64,000 nt of DNA. Source: Petrosia ficiformis (taxonomy: Eukaryota; Porifera; Demospongiae; Haplosclerida; Petrosiidae). Both the position numbers and the translations under genes were made by a program. The notes beneath the pieces were generated by a model. It did no database searches. It was not told the DNA's origin and saw nothing but the letters and a program-made list of their open reading frames with translations. The stretch spans positions 4,142,405-4,206,404 of the forward strand of contig OX345649.1 in assembly GCA_947044365.1 (NCBI GenBank). The letters run 5' to 3'. This document shows, in pieces, positions 21,339 to 34,119 of the stretch (position 1 is the stretch's first letter; every line of letters begins with the position of its first letter).

Positions 21339-24300
21339 ACAATTCTCTTCCTTAATTCTTCTCTTTCAGGAAAGTGAAGACCAATGTTCCTTATCAAGCT
21401 ATGAAGGGTTTGTGTGTCGTGAAGGCTGTGCTATATCACTTTCCCCTAGACCTGGAGCCAGTGTTGGTAAACATGGAGGTAATTGAATTAAATAACATAA
21501 TGTGTAATGTGGATCCCAACAGTGTTCACAGCTAATATTAATGGATTTCTTATGAAACACTTTATTAGGTGTTAGGCCCTTATTGGGGGGAGTTGGACCC
21601 TGTACTTGTAGTAATACAACCATTCGGTGTTCATAACTTGGCAGACTCTTCAGCCACCACTCAACCACATTAGATGACCTATCTTCCTGTTCACATATAG
21701 CTTACTGTATACTTCCTGTTATGATTGCTAAGAAGAAAAGTATGGTATTTATTGTTGCAGTACTCCACGAGTACTTACTTGAGAATAACATGTAGCTATA
21801 ATGACAGAATATGACTCAATGTCTGGTACATATATCTAATGCTAGTGTCTTCGCTCAGTATTTGTTCTGACATTGTCAGTGTGTGTATGTGTGTTTGTGT
21901 GTTTGTAGAGATCGAAGATCTCTGTTACTGCCGGGCATCACAAGGAGATTCCACCACATACACACATACACATGTACATGTATAAAGTACTTATAATTAT
22001 TATATAAATGTGTTAATAATAATTGTTGTTTATAATAATTATTATTATATATTATATGTGTTATATAATACACACTGTGATATACATGTACTATCACAAA
22101 CTACATTTTTTCTCATGGCATTGCCTACCCTCCATTGTATATATATATATATATACCTGTTATGTTGGCATTGTTATGTAAGCTGAGCTTGGGATATACC
22201 TCTGTGTTGTGTACATGTACATACTGTATAATTATGATAACCCAGCTTTGTTCCCAGTATACATGTACAATTTATTCATGTACACTGAAGTACATGATAA
22301 TACCTGTACATGTACCTCTTCATGTACACAGTACATGTACATGTATTATGATATTAATTGTATGTACACTGAATTACATGTACATGATAATACCTGTACA
22401 TCTACCTGTTCATGTACGCAGTATACACTATATATATGTATCAGGATAGCCCTATTATATTCATGTACACTGAAGCACATGTATAATGTACATATACTAT
22501 GCTACCATGACAACCATTGATGTGGTCAGGTGTATATTTTGCATTTATCATGCCTCAATTGTTAAATTATAGTATATATTTTATTAACCATGTCTAATTG
22601 GTGTCAGTACATGTATATCAGTGTTTCCTAAGAATAAATATTAGGGTGGAGGAGTGTATCATGGGTGCCTCAATGGTGCATGATGTATGTTCATCAGCGT
22701 TCAATGTTGTAAAGCAGTGTATTTCAGAATAAACGGTGGGGGAGTGTTATGATACCACTCTTCAGGGGAAACACTATGTATATACCTGATATACTGTTGT
22801 TCAGAGGTTTATGTGACACAGTGTTCTGCTCAGGATATTTAGTTGGATTCTACATTGCATTTAGTGCTGTTTATCCATGTATAATCATGTATTAACCTTA
22901 TGATATTAAACTATACACTATATTACATATAAAGTCATCACATCATAATATTGAGGTCATTGTGTATGTGAACAGACTTTAGTATAGTATATTTAATGTT
23001 TTATGAATATGTTTTGTACATTAACTATGTTTTATGTATTCATGTACATGTAATAAAATTAATAGTTTTTTAAATACCTTTTATATATGTTGTAACTATA
23101 AATGAATTATAATTCCTTTGATGATAAAGGATATTTTCATTCATGTAGTGTCAGGTAATGTGTTGTCTAGGCTACTCTAGGGTAACACTATAATTAGTGT
23201 AATTAATATAAATTATGTATCATGCTATTACCATATGGGGCTAACAATATATACATAATAATACTGTATGTATGTATAATTATGATATAAAAGATGTATC
23301 TATATGTAACTTACATGTACATGTATGTGTGTATGTATTGATTTATGTACATGTGTTGTGTATATGTATATGTACATGTATGGTGTTACATGTATATACA
23401 TGTACATGTGTTGCGTACATCTACATGTATTGTGTACATGTAATGTCATGTACATGTGTTCTGTACATGTACATGTGTTGTGTACATGTAATGTCATGTA
23501 CATGTGTTGTGTACATGTACATGTGTTGTGTACAAGTAATGTCATGTACATGTGTTGTGTCCATGTACATTTGTATGTAATTACAATATTTATATGTGTA
23601 TCATTTAGATCAAAGGTTAGTAATAATGATAACGACTCTATTATACCTGCTTTGAATGTGCCAATATATTAATTATGTATATACCAGCTGTTAACATCAA
23701 TTAGACACTAAATAGTAATTAAGTTCCAATGTCAACAGAATGGTGTTTAATGATAAACTCTCATCTTTGTTAATATCTTACGTATACATCATTTGTATGT
23801 AATTACAATATTTATATGTGTATCATTTAGATCAAAGGTTAGTAATAATGATAACGACTCTATTATACCTGCTTTGAATGTGCCAATATATTAATTATGT
23901 ATATACCAGCTGTTAACATCAATTAGACACTAAATAGTAATTAAGTTCCAATGTCAACAGAATGGTGTTTGATGATAAACTCTCATCTTTGTTAATATCT
24001 TACGTATACATGTACATGTACATGTATATGTTTTTGTAACATCAACATGGCTAAAATTTATAATCTTTGGTTTGTTTTATCACTTGTCTTTCTCTCTCTA
24101 TCTGTCTCTCTATCTCTGTCTCTCTATCTCTGTCTCTCTATCTCTATCTCTGTCTCTCTATCTCTGTCTATCTCTCTATCTCTGTTTCTCTATCTCTGTT
24201 TCTCTGTGTCTCTATCTCTGTGTCTCTATTTCTATCTCTCTATCTCTGTCTCTCTATCTCTGCTTTTCTCTTCCCTCCTTCATCCCCTCAGATTCTCTCC

Positions 24301-27300
24301 GAATTATGACACATTTAAAGAAAGTAATCAAATTAATGAGAAAGCAAGACTCCATTAGACTGGTATGTTGTATATTTGCAGTTTTTTTATTATGTATTCA
24401 TGAGTACAACATGTGTGTATCTGTGTCTGTGTCCATGTATGTGTCTGTGTCCATGTCTGGGTGCTTTCATGTATAAGCATCTCTGCAATGTCTGAAAGAA
24501 GAACATAAACATTTGACTAGTATTTATCAATTGACATGATATATTATTGAGAAAGTTATTCATAATCCACATGTATATTGTGAAGTGTATGTTATGAATA
24601 AAGGGGATTATAAGTTTTCATAGCCCTGTATAAATAGTTAGTGGATATGACAATATGTGATTCAACTCAAATTATGTTGTTAGTATGTGATATAATTAAC
24701 TACATTCTGATGAGTTCAATAAATAATTTATTACATTTGAATTTTTTCAAATTATTGAATTTGTTTGATCTTATCAAGTGTTATCAAAACTCACTGAGTT
24801 GGATGCTATCTATCTACATGTATCTATCTATCTATTACATGTATCTATCTATCTATCTACATGTATCTATCTATCTATCTACATGTATCTATCTATCTAT
24901 TACATGTATCTATCTATCTATCTACATGTATCTATCTATCTATCTACATGTATCTATCTATCTATTACATGTATCTATCTATCTATTACATGTATGTGGA
25001 TGTCTATCCATATGTATATGTCTAACTAGCTAACTGACTATCCAACTCTCCATCCATCACCCACCCATTCATTCATCCATTCACATTCATATCCATTCTT
25101 CCATTCACCCATCCATTCACCCACCCATTCATCCACACCCATTCACCCATCCATTCACCCACCCATTCATCCATACCATTCTTCCATCTGTCCATCCATT
25201 CACTCACCCATTCATCCATCCATTCTTCTGTTTGTCCATCACTCATCCATCTATCCTTTATCCTTTCATTAGCCTATTAATCCTTTATCTATCTATGTAC
25301 CATTGTAATTACGTCATTTCTTGTTCTCCTATCCCAGGCAGTAGAGTTAGAGAGATGTTCTCCTCGTAACATTACTCGATACATGATATTAATCACAACA
25401 CAAGGTGTTCAAGACACAGAGGAGACTGTAGTATTAGGAACAGAGCAAAGACAAGATGGGTGAGTAGTCAACAAGTCATCAGGCAGTAGCTGGATAGGGT
25501 GTATATGTGATTTAACGTTTACCTTCAATTGCTTGCGATTCTGCCATTTTGTAGAGTAAGTCAATGAAATTGTGTATCTGAGTAGTCTAGTAATAACTCT
25601 TCCTGGATATTGACTTTCATTGAATTCCTCTACAAAATGGTGGAATGATGAGCAATTGAAGGTAAGCATTTTATCAAAATTTTTGCCATATGTGAATTCT
25701 TTACTCTGGCACTACTAAATCTCTGTATATGCCGATATGATACTTTGGTTATTTAGTGCATTGGTACATTGGTACATTGGTACATTGGTATGCTGCTATG
25801 TTGATACATGGGTACATTGGTACATGGGTAAATCAGTACATTAGTACATTAGTACAGTGGTGTATACGTGGTATATAGGTCCATTGGTCTTTGGTTTTTT
25901 GTATGATTATTATTATTATTATTATTATTATTTTACTTTTAGTGTTACAATATGTCTTGTCCTACCATTATGGAGAGATACAGAGATAAAATTAGATGGA
26001 GATGGGTATGTTATAATATCTCATGTGATGTGTAGATATAATTATTCTGTTATTATACCATAACTGTGTACATCTGTAGATGAGAGAACAACCCATCAAG
26101 AAAATAATAATTATGATCAGATACTTACCAATAAATGCTCGTTGTTTGGCCTTTTTGTACAACTGAGTTAGGTTACTAGGAAGAGCACTATCTAATTTAG
26201 TATGCTTACTATACAAAATGGCCGAATAGTAAAAGAGAATTATCTGGATACATAATTTAGTATGCTTACTATACAAAATGGCCGAATAGTAAAAGAGAAT
26301 TATCTGAATACCTAATTTAATTAGTATGCTTACTATACAAAATGGCCGAATAGTAAAAGAGCACTATCTGGATACATAATTTAGTATGCTTACTATACAA
26401 AATGGCCGAATAGTAAAAGAGCACTATCTGAATACATAATTTAGTATGCTTACTATACAAAATGGCCGAATAGTAAAAGAGCACTATCTGAATACATAAT
26501 TTAGTATGCTTACTATACAAAATGGCCGAATAGTAAAAGAGCACTATCTGGATACATAATTTAGTATGCTTACTATACAAAATGGCCGAATAGTAAAAGA
26601 GCACTATCTGGATACATAATTTAGTATGCTTACTATACAAAATGGCCGAATAGTAAAAGAGCACTATCTGGATACATAATTTAGTATGCTTACTATACAA
26701 AATGGCTGAATAGTAAAAGAGCACTATCTGAATACATAATTTAGTATGCTTACTATACAAAATGGCCGAATAGTAAAAGAGCACTATCTGAATACATAAT
26801 TTAGTATGCTTACTATACAAAATGGCCGAATAGTAAAAGAGCACTATCTGAATACATAATTTAGTATGCTTACTATACAAAATGGCCGAATAGTAAAAGA
26901 GCACTATCTGAATACATAATTTAGTATGCTTACTATACAAAATGGCCGAATAGTAAAAGAGCACTATCTGAATACATAATTTAGTATGCTTACTATACAA
27001 AATGGCCGAATAGTAAAAGAGCACTATCTGAATACATAATTTAGTATGCTTACTATACAAAATGGCCGAATAGTAAAAGAGCACTATCTGAATACATAAT
27101 TTAGTATGCTTACTATACAAAATGGCCGAATAGTAAAAGAGCACTATCTGAATACATAATTTAGTATGCTTACTATACAAAATGGCCGAATAGTAGCATT
27201 GAACTAAATTTCTATTTTCCTAATGATCTGTTCTCATCAATTAATGGTGTACATGTTTATCCTAGCTGTGGTATGTCATGTCATGTCATGTACTCGTTTA

Positions 27301-29280
27301 ATTTGTATTCTAGTGGTTTCAGTGTTCACACTGGTGACAAACATCACGTCTTCAAACCTTGTTCCGTTCAAAGCATGTGGTGAGTTACATTATAATTACA
27401 TGTGTATATCCATCTATCCATCCATCCATCCATCCATCCATCCATCTATCCATCCATCCATCCATCTGTCCATACAACTATTCATCCATTATTTATTATT
27501 AGGTCTATCATCCATTCGTCTATTAATATTTTTGATAGTTTTGACTCAGCAAATATACTGTTATAGTTGTCTCAATAAATAGCTGTTAATTATTATAATT
27601 GTTAATTAGCAGCTGGCTAATTAACAATTATAATTAACAGCTCTATGTGTATAATTATATGTATTATATTTGCTGAGTCAGATCAGAATATATATAACTA
27701 TTATTATAATGTACATGTACATAGTATGTACTCTACCATTACCACTGCCTTGTTCATCCTTCTAGGACTGCCCTTCAATCAATATTTAAAGCTATTGATC
27801 AGGCTATACTGAACAATTACTATGTAGGTGGATTGTCACACACCTGGATGACATATTACAAAGCACAATTAACAGATGATGGAGTTAGTATAAATGAATG
27901 GTATGTAATCATTCTAATACATACATGTATACATATGTACACATTATGTACACATACACAAGTACACATACGTGTGTCTATGTACAGTATATGCATCTGG
28001 TACTATATACATGTACACAAATGTGTTTATGTACATGTACATGTATATACACATGTAGTACCACATGTCTGTATCACATTATGTACACATACACAAGTAT
28101 ACATACGTGTGTTTATGTACAGTATATGCATCTGGTACTATATACATGTACACAGATGTGTTTATGTACATGTACATGTATATATACATGTAGTACCACA
28201 TGTCTGTATCACATATACTACACATGTACATGTATCCACATATACTGTACATGTACACAAATATGTTTGTGTACATGTACATATACTACTATATGTATAA
28301 TATACCACATGTCTGTATTACATATACTATACATGTACAAGTATCCACATATACTGTACATGTATCCACATATACTGTACATGTACAGTATATGTGATAC
28401 AGACATGTGGTACTGTATACATATGGTACATGTACACAAACATGTTTATGTACATGTACATGTACATGTATCCACATGTACAGTATATGTGCCTTTCAAT
28501 ATTTTTTAAGCCCTTTGTGCCTGTGTTTTATGAAATTTCTAAGCTGTTGTTGGCTGCTTGTTTGTAGTGTTTGTCTGTTAATTGTCCCCCTTTTGCTAGA
28601 ATGCTAGGCACATGAATTTTCATGTACTGTATAGTGTATACTGTATACACATGTTCAGAAACATGTACATGTATGTATACATGTACATGTACATCAATGA
28701 GTGTACAATGCTAACAAACACACTGTGACTTGGCACTACCACACACTTCAAAGACTAGGTGAAATCATATTTCCAGACATTCAGTGAGCTCATTCATTAC
28801 ACATTGTCTAGTACAACTGAATATTCCACACAACAATCAATCACAAATTGTTAAAACCATCCTACAAATAGTTGTAGCATTCTTTCTCATGCACACATGT
28901 ATATGGACATTGAATACCCTTTGGCTTAACTGCGACTGCTCAAGGAGTCTAGGGCTATTCTCTATCAGGAAATGTTTAGGCTCTGGGATCACACCATTCC
29001 TCCACACACACAATTACCAAAGTTCTTAATAGTCAGTAGAAATGATAAGTAGACATTATCTAATAACAACTGAATACTGGTGCTCCTAGAAGCGACCAGA
29101 AGCGCCTCATAGGGGCTAATACATGTACATGTATATTTATTACATATACATGTACATACATGTATAATATAATAATTATATTTTGCATCTCTACAGGAAC
29201 ATCATTACTGATTTAGAGTCATTTCGTCCAGATTCTCCGGTATATTATGACAGTGTGGGAACTGATATAACCCAACTGTA

Positions 29281-29311
<31 letters not shown>

Positions 29312-30074
29312 CTTGGTATATCTGCTGTAGTGTATACATGTCTGTACATGTATGTATGTGTGTGTGTGTGTATATGTATGTGTGTGTTTATGTGTCTTGG
29401 TATATCTGTGCTGTAGTGTATACATGTCTGTATATGTATGTGTGTGTGTGTGTGTGTGTTTGTTGTGTGTGTGTGTGACTCCTATTTATATTGATGATTT
29501 CATTTCTTATTTAGGACTACAGAAAAAGAAAATTTTAGAAAATTATTGGTTGTCAAACTAAGAGAGGTAGGTTTGAATAATAAATGTTGTTTATTAATAT
29601 AACCTACTAACCCTCTCTCTCTCTCTCTTATTATCTTGCATGTAGGTAATGCTTCATTGTGACTTGGAGGAAGTGACAAGTCGTCAGTTACGACTTCAAC
29701 TTGAAGAAGAAATGCAATTAGATCTCAGAGAATATAAAGGATTTTTAGATCAACAGATGTTGATAATTTTAGGACAATTAGAGAGACCTTCCAGAATACA
29801 TGAGTATCTTTATTTAGGATCTGAATGGAATGCTGCCGACCTCACAGCTCTCCAAGAAATAGGGTGAGATACATGTACATATATACACATACATGTACAG
29901 GTACATGTACATATACAAATGTACATGTATATGTAATATGTACATATATGTTGTTCAAGTAATTAATACTATAAATAAAATCCTAAAATCTAATTAGTTT
30001 TGGTTGGCTGATAACTATTAATACACCATGTAGATTGCAGATTTCCCTTACATGTACATGTATGTATATACATG

Positions 30075-30109
<35 letters not shown>

Positions 30110-33100
30110 GCTTCTACAGGATTGGTTACATTTTGAATGTTACAAGAGAAATTGACAACTTTTATCCTGAAGTTTTTATGTACAAGTGTATTAGGTGTGT
30201 ATATGGATGTATGTATAATGTACATGTACATGTACGTACATATTATTCTAGTATACATGTACATGTCATTTACATGTACATAATGTATGTCTAGTGTACA
30301 TGCAGTATACAATCATGTATATTTACATGTACATAATGTACATGTATGTCTAGTGTACATGTACGTATATTATTCTAGTGTACATGTACATAATGTACAT
30401 GTATGTCTACTGTACATGTACATTTTCTAGTATACAATCATGTATATTTACATGTACATAATGTACATGTATGTCTGGTGTACATTATTGCCAGTAGTGT
30501 ACATGTACATATTACATGTATTTAATTTTGTATAGATTATATGATGTACCTGAAAGTGAACTACTAAAGCATTGGGATGACACGTATAAATTCATTAAAG
30601 AAGCTAAGTAAGAAATGTTTAACACACACAATGCACACATAATAACACACATGTATGTTGTTCGTACATGTACATGTACCTGTACATGTACCTGTATACA
30701 CACAATCACACATGTACATAGTACATACCTACATTAACATATCATCTTTCTGCAGAGAGAAGAATTCCAAAGTTTTAGTTCATTGTAAAATGGGAATTAG
30801 TAGATCTGCTGCTACAGTGAGTCACACACACACACACACACTGTTTAATCATTTAAGCTTACTCTCTCTCACACACATACATAGGTAATAGCCTTCACTA
30901 TGAAGGAGTACCGGATGTCTTTGGAAGAAGCTTTCAAACATGTAAAGTCATGTAGGAATTGTATTAATCCTAATCATGGATTCATGGATCAATTACATGC
31001 ATATGAGGGAATTCTTAAAGCCAGGTTAGAATAGTGTATGAATAGATGGACAGATGAATGAACTGATGGAAGATTAATATACAGTTGTAATTATGTGTTA
31101 ATAGTTATAGTAAGATACGATAACTAAATGTGTCTTAATTTGGTGTTTCATACATGAATTTTATCTGAGGGGGGAGAATGTGTGAAAGTGAATTATAGGG
31201 GTTTGGGGGTATTTCCCCCATGAAACATTTTAAATACATGTACACTAAATGTTTATAATAACCATCAATTGAATCAAGTAATGGATGATAGAATGAAGTT
31301 AAGAGAATACACAATAACTACATGTACATTTATATGATTATAATTATCCTTTACTGCATCTATTACTCCCCATTCTTATCCTCATTCTTATCCTCATTCC
31401 TATTCATCTTCTCTTTGATAGATATAATGATCTATTTGGCTACCTAGCTCCTAGCCGACTATCCTATTCAAGTCGATCAAATTCAGAGTCTAATATTTGT
31501 AAGAAATCGTGGCCTTCTCCAAATCACGAAATGGAAGACGGAGGATATCTTCCTAACTCAGATGATGAAGGAGAGGAAGATGAAGACGGGAGGTTGAAAA
31601 TGCGATCGGGATCGGAAAGTTGCTTGAGTCAGATGGAAGAAGCTTTGGAGAATCAAATATCGATGGCTCTGCCTCCAGAAAAAGTACCGGGCATGATGAA
31701 CTATCTAGTTTCTCTTCCTATGCCTGAAGAAGATTTGGGTATCATAGTTCCATCTCCGTCAGAAAGTGGTTCTTCTTTTTCGTCTCCTTTACTTACTCCA
31801 CCTGATGATGAGGGTATACAGCATTTGGTAAGAGGATTTCAAGAGTCAGAGCGCAAGAAACTACAACTTTCTGAGAAAGTAGATGAAGTAAAGAAAGACG
31901 AAATGAAATCAGTTGAAGGTATTAAAGTCACGGGATATGTTGACCAATCACCTGATGATAGACATCCACTAGCGACACTCACACCTTCCTCACCTACTCA
32001 TACGAAGGTAGCTTGTGTTACAAGCCTTCCAACGGCAAGTCTTCTTCTCCCTTCAGTGAGTGTTCCAGTTGAAGTAACCTCCACAAAGTCTCAGTCTGTC
32101 AATGGTGACAGTTTCAAAGAATCGGATGATGTTGACGATCTGATGAATCCAGATGAAGAAGTCAAAACGACTTTGATTCAAAGCGTGACGTATAGAATCA
32201 AAGAAATTGAAAAAATGAATAACAAATCGACTCTTGAAAGACCTGCAAGTGCAGGAAGTCAGAAACACATCAGTATGGGTTCTTCTAGTGTAGCTTCCTC
32301 TGAGGAATCTCTTCACTCTCGACCTTCACATCCTGTAACCTCTAATGGTGATGATAACGGAAGTTTATCTCGAGATAAGAGAAGTAGTTTGAGTCCAGTG
32401 AAAGGCGATGTTACCATGGAAACTATATTACCAAATATTTTGATACAATCACACTCGGAAGAATCTTTACCAACTATTCCTTCCAATGAAAAGACTGAGA
32501 CTGAGTTTCTTGAAAAGACTGAGACCGAGTCTGTTCAAAGGAATTGGACAGACGAGTGTAAAACACCTTCTCCCTCACCTAATATCGTACCTGATTCTCC
32601 CAATACAGTATACAGAAAGGCAACCCAGGCAGCCATATTGTTAGCTGAGCAAAAGAACCAACTAAAGTTTGGGGTGATGGGAGACAATGATAGCGAGGAC
32701 AAACCTATCTTTACAAGACAGGGGCCGATTCCACTCGCTCCTAATGAGGATAAAATAGACACGTTACCAGATGACAGAATCAGTTCAACAAAAAGTATTA
32801 AAAATAGTGATACACAAAGCTCAGAGGATACATCACTTCTAAATGACAAACACATAGAGAAACAGGATATAGAAAACAAACCCCTTTCTCCCTCACACAA
32901 TATAGTACCTGATTCCCCAAATACAGTATATAAAAAAGCAACACAGATGGCCATTTTGTTAACTGAGCAAAAGCTGAAAGCAAAGCTTGAGGTGGCAGGA
33001 AATAACGACATTGATGAAAAATCTGTTTCTTTAAGACAGCCGTTTACATTCACTCCCCTTAGCAATATAGAAGACTCGATACCAAATATTAATAAAATAT

Positions 33101-33591
33101 CCAGTGCTGTAAACAAAATCGATGAAGTACAAGACTCTGCAGTGGTGTACAGTTCTACTAACCACCTATCACGTGATGTATCACATGACAAAAAGGTCGA
33201 TACACATACTGTAATCACACAAAGTATCAAAACACCTTCTCCCCCTAATATTGTACCAGATTCTCCTAATACAGTATACAGAAAGGCAACCCAGGCATCC
33301 ATGTTACTAGCTGAAAAGAAAAACCAGCAACTGTTCGAGGTGACTGTAACTCGTGAGATGACTCTTTCATCTGGTGATATTTCTTCTGTGTCTGGAAAGG
33401 GAGTCAAAGAGCTCACTGGATTGTTCAGAGATGAAGTTAGTGGAGGATCAGTCATAAAGAGGTCTCATTCATTGCGTGAGCGACCACATTCAGGAGAAAA
33501 TCTTTTCGTTCAAACACACAAAAGATCATCATCAGCAAATACAACAAACGACACTGACCCAACCACTGAACTACATGAATCACATGACTAA
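20134..33591 (+). CDS. SSH: Slingshot cofilin phosphatase, 15 exons, 1160 aa
   Basis: Exons: 20134-20181, 21370-21478, 24292-24362, 25338-25459, 25943-26005, 27314-27379, 27766-27900, 29197-29277, 29515-29566, 29646-29863, 30120-30194, 30536-30607, 30756-30816, 30885-31024, 31422-33591. All phases agree. The SSH-N region includes [15 protein letters not shown] and [10 protein letters not shown]. The DEK_C-like region is [20 protein letters not shown]. The phosphatase domain runs from LILGQ-type sequence through [27 protein letters not shown] and the P-loop HCKMGISRS with catalytic Cys381, to [13 protein letters not shown]. Known role: dephosphorylates phospho-cofilin and LIMK, reactivating actin turnover. 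The last exon codes a 720-residue Ser/Thr-rich tail with three copies of a [11 protein letters not shown] motif. Exon 2 could end at 21466 instead; both ends are in phase. Human SSH1-3 share this architecture; this animal has at least one. Confidence 0.96.
20338..20416. repeat. (TA)n microsatellite, SSH intron 1
   Basis: Alternating TA run with a few ATATATGTA interruptions; strongly self-complementary. Confidence 0.95.
21205..21340. repeat. (TC)n / CCCT-rich tract, SSH intron 1
   Basis: Pyrimidine-only stretch just upstream of the exon 2 acceptor at 21368-21369; acts as a very long polypyrimidine tract. Confidence 0.93.
22619..22775. mobile_element. hAT-type MITE (CAGTGTTTCC family), copy 2, with perfect TSD
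   Basis: CAGTGTTTCC to GGAAACACT, flanked by the exact 8-bp direct repeat ATGTATAT at 22611-22618 and 22776-22783. This is the clearest proof that the family moved by hAT-type transposition. Confidence 0.88.
22870..22985 (+). repeat. Dispersed repeat family A, copy 4 (3' half)
   Basis: Matches the right half of 2107-2312, from GTATAATCATGTATTAACC to GTGAACAGACTTTAG. Confidence 0.7.
23571..24013 (+). repeat. 222-bp tandem duplication, 2 copies
   Basis: TTGTATGTAATTACAATATT starts at 23571 and again at 23793. The copies differ at about one base (GTGTTTAATG against GTGTTTGATG), so the duplication is recent. Confidence 0.93.
24795..25270. repeat. ACATGTATCTATCT repeat grading into CATC runs, SSH intron 3
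   Basis: About nine blocks of TACATGTATCTATCTATC to 25000, then degenerate CCATTCACC/CATTCATC to 25270. No gene between exons at 24362 and 25338. Confidence 0.9.
25519..25665. mobile_element. Foldback MITE in SSH intron 4
   Basis: TTACCTTCAATTGCT at the left and AGCAATTGAAGGTAA at the right, followed inward by CCATTTTGTAGAG and CTCTACAAAATGG. Arms are about 40 bp. A 10-bp GGTACATT-type repeat follows at 25755-25860. Confidence 0.7.
26190..27196. repeat. 60-bp satellite, about 17 near-identical copies, SSH intron 5
   Basis: The unit has AATTTAGTATGCTTACTATA, CAAAATGGCCGAATAG and TAAAAGAGCACTATCT. The period is exactly 60 from 26331 on. The first copies have AATTAT for CACTAT and one 6-bp insertion. 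Because 60 is divisible by 3, the reverse strand stays open for 287 codons; this is not a gene. Each unit contains GCCATTTT on the reverse strand. Confidence 0.97.
27542..27680. mobile_element. Long palindromic foldback in SSH intron 6
   Basis: TGACTCAGCAAATATA at the left and TATTTGCTGAGTCA at the right. A second, inner inverted repeat AGCTGTTAATTATTATAATT / AATTATAATTAACAGCT lies around a short centre. Almost the whole 139 bp can fold. Confidence 0.75.
27900..28490. repeat. TACATGTACA-rich region with a duplicated ~130-bp block, SSH intron 7
   Basis: Blocks starting TATGTACACATACACAAGTA at about 27946 and 28080 are near copies. Further TACATGTATCCACATATACTG units run to 28420. All forward and reverse frames here are low-complexity artefacts. 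28500-29190 holds nothing recognised. Confidence 0.8.
29285..29480. repeat. (GT)n microsatellite, SSH intron 8
   Basis: Two GT runs separated by a duplicated TCTTGGTATATCTG segment. Confidence 0.93.
29870..30520. repeat. TACATGTACA dyad repeats and (TATC)n in SSH introns 10-11
   Basis: ACATGTACAT palindromes recur through both introns. TATC runs lie at 30075-30110. Words such as AATGTACATGTATGTCTAGTG recur three or more times at 30280-30480. Confidence 0.85.
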
Positions 33592-34119
33592 AATGTCAAG
33601 TCAATCAGTAATTATTATCCAGCTCACTTTTAACAAAAGGATTATCTTATCGCTTTGTTATTCTTAAGAATAACTTTGGTTATATTTTCACTTCAAATTT
33701 TATGTACTGTAATTATGTTATGTTTTATGATTTGCGTTAATACTTATACATGTACGTAATGTAATGTATTCTATACTATTATTATTATTATTTATTCTAT
33801 TACTGTGTATATATATTCGCTTTTCTCAATCATATCAAGAATTTATTGTCAAGATTTGTCAAATTAATGCTTAATTTTGACTTAAATACCGTTATAATGA
33901 AGTTTGTCAATAGCTCCCACTACTTTTCCCAAAATTTCACAAAAACGCTGATTACCATACCTTTGTGCCTATGCTGGCAATTAGAAAGTATCAGCAGTCT
34001 AGCTGTGTGTGTATGAGATAGATTACATACATAACTACAATGAATAGTAATATTTCAATTATTATTTTGAATGGCGATTGATTACAAGCTTATTTAGGTA
34101 CAAGTTAACAGATATGACA
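33592..34119. other. Convergent intergenic space SSH / moonraker
   Basis: 528 bp between the two stop codons, AT-rich, holding both 3' UTRs. No canonical AATAAA is obvious on either strand, and no gene or repeat is recognised. Confidence 0.6.

Larger units (their letters stand above)
21479..24291. other. SSH intron 2 (2.8 kb), no gene, repeat-filled
   Basis: Holds TACATG-type dyad repeats (21960-22500 and 23320-23580), a hAT MITE (22619-22775), family A copy 4 (22870-22985), a 222-bp tandem duplication (23571-24013) and a TCTCTA/TCTCTG tract (24089-24270) that precedes the exon 3 acceptor. Frames in it are low-complexity. Confidence 0.8.

Noticed and set aside
26317..27180. 287-codon reverse-strand open frame
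   Set aside because: It is exactly the 60-bp satellite; the frame is open only because the period is a multiple of three. It lies inside a Slingshot intron.
32535..33455. 306-codon reverse-strand frame
   Set aside because: Shadow of the Slingshot last exon on the opposite strand.
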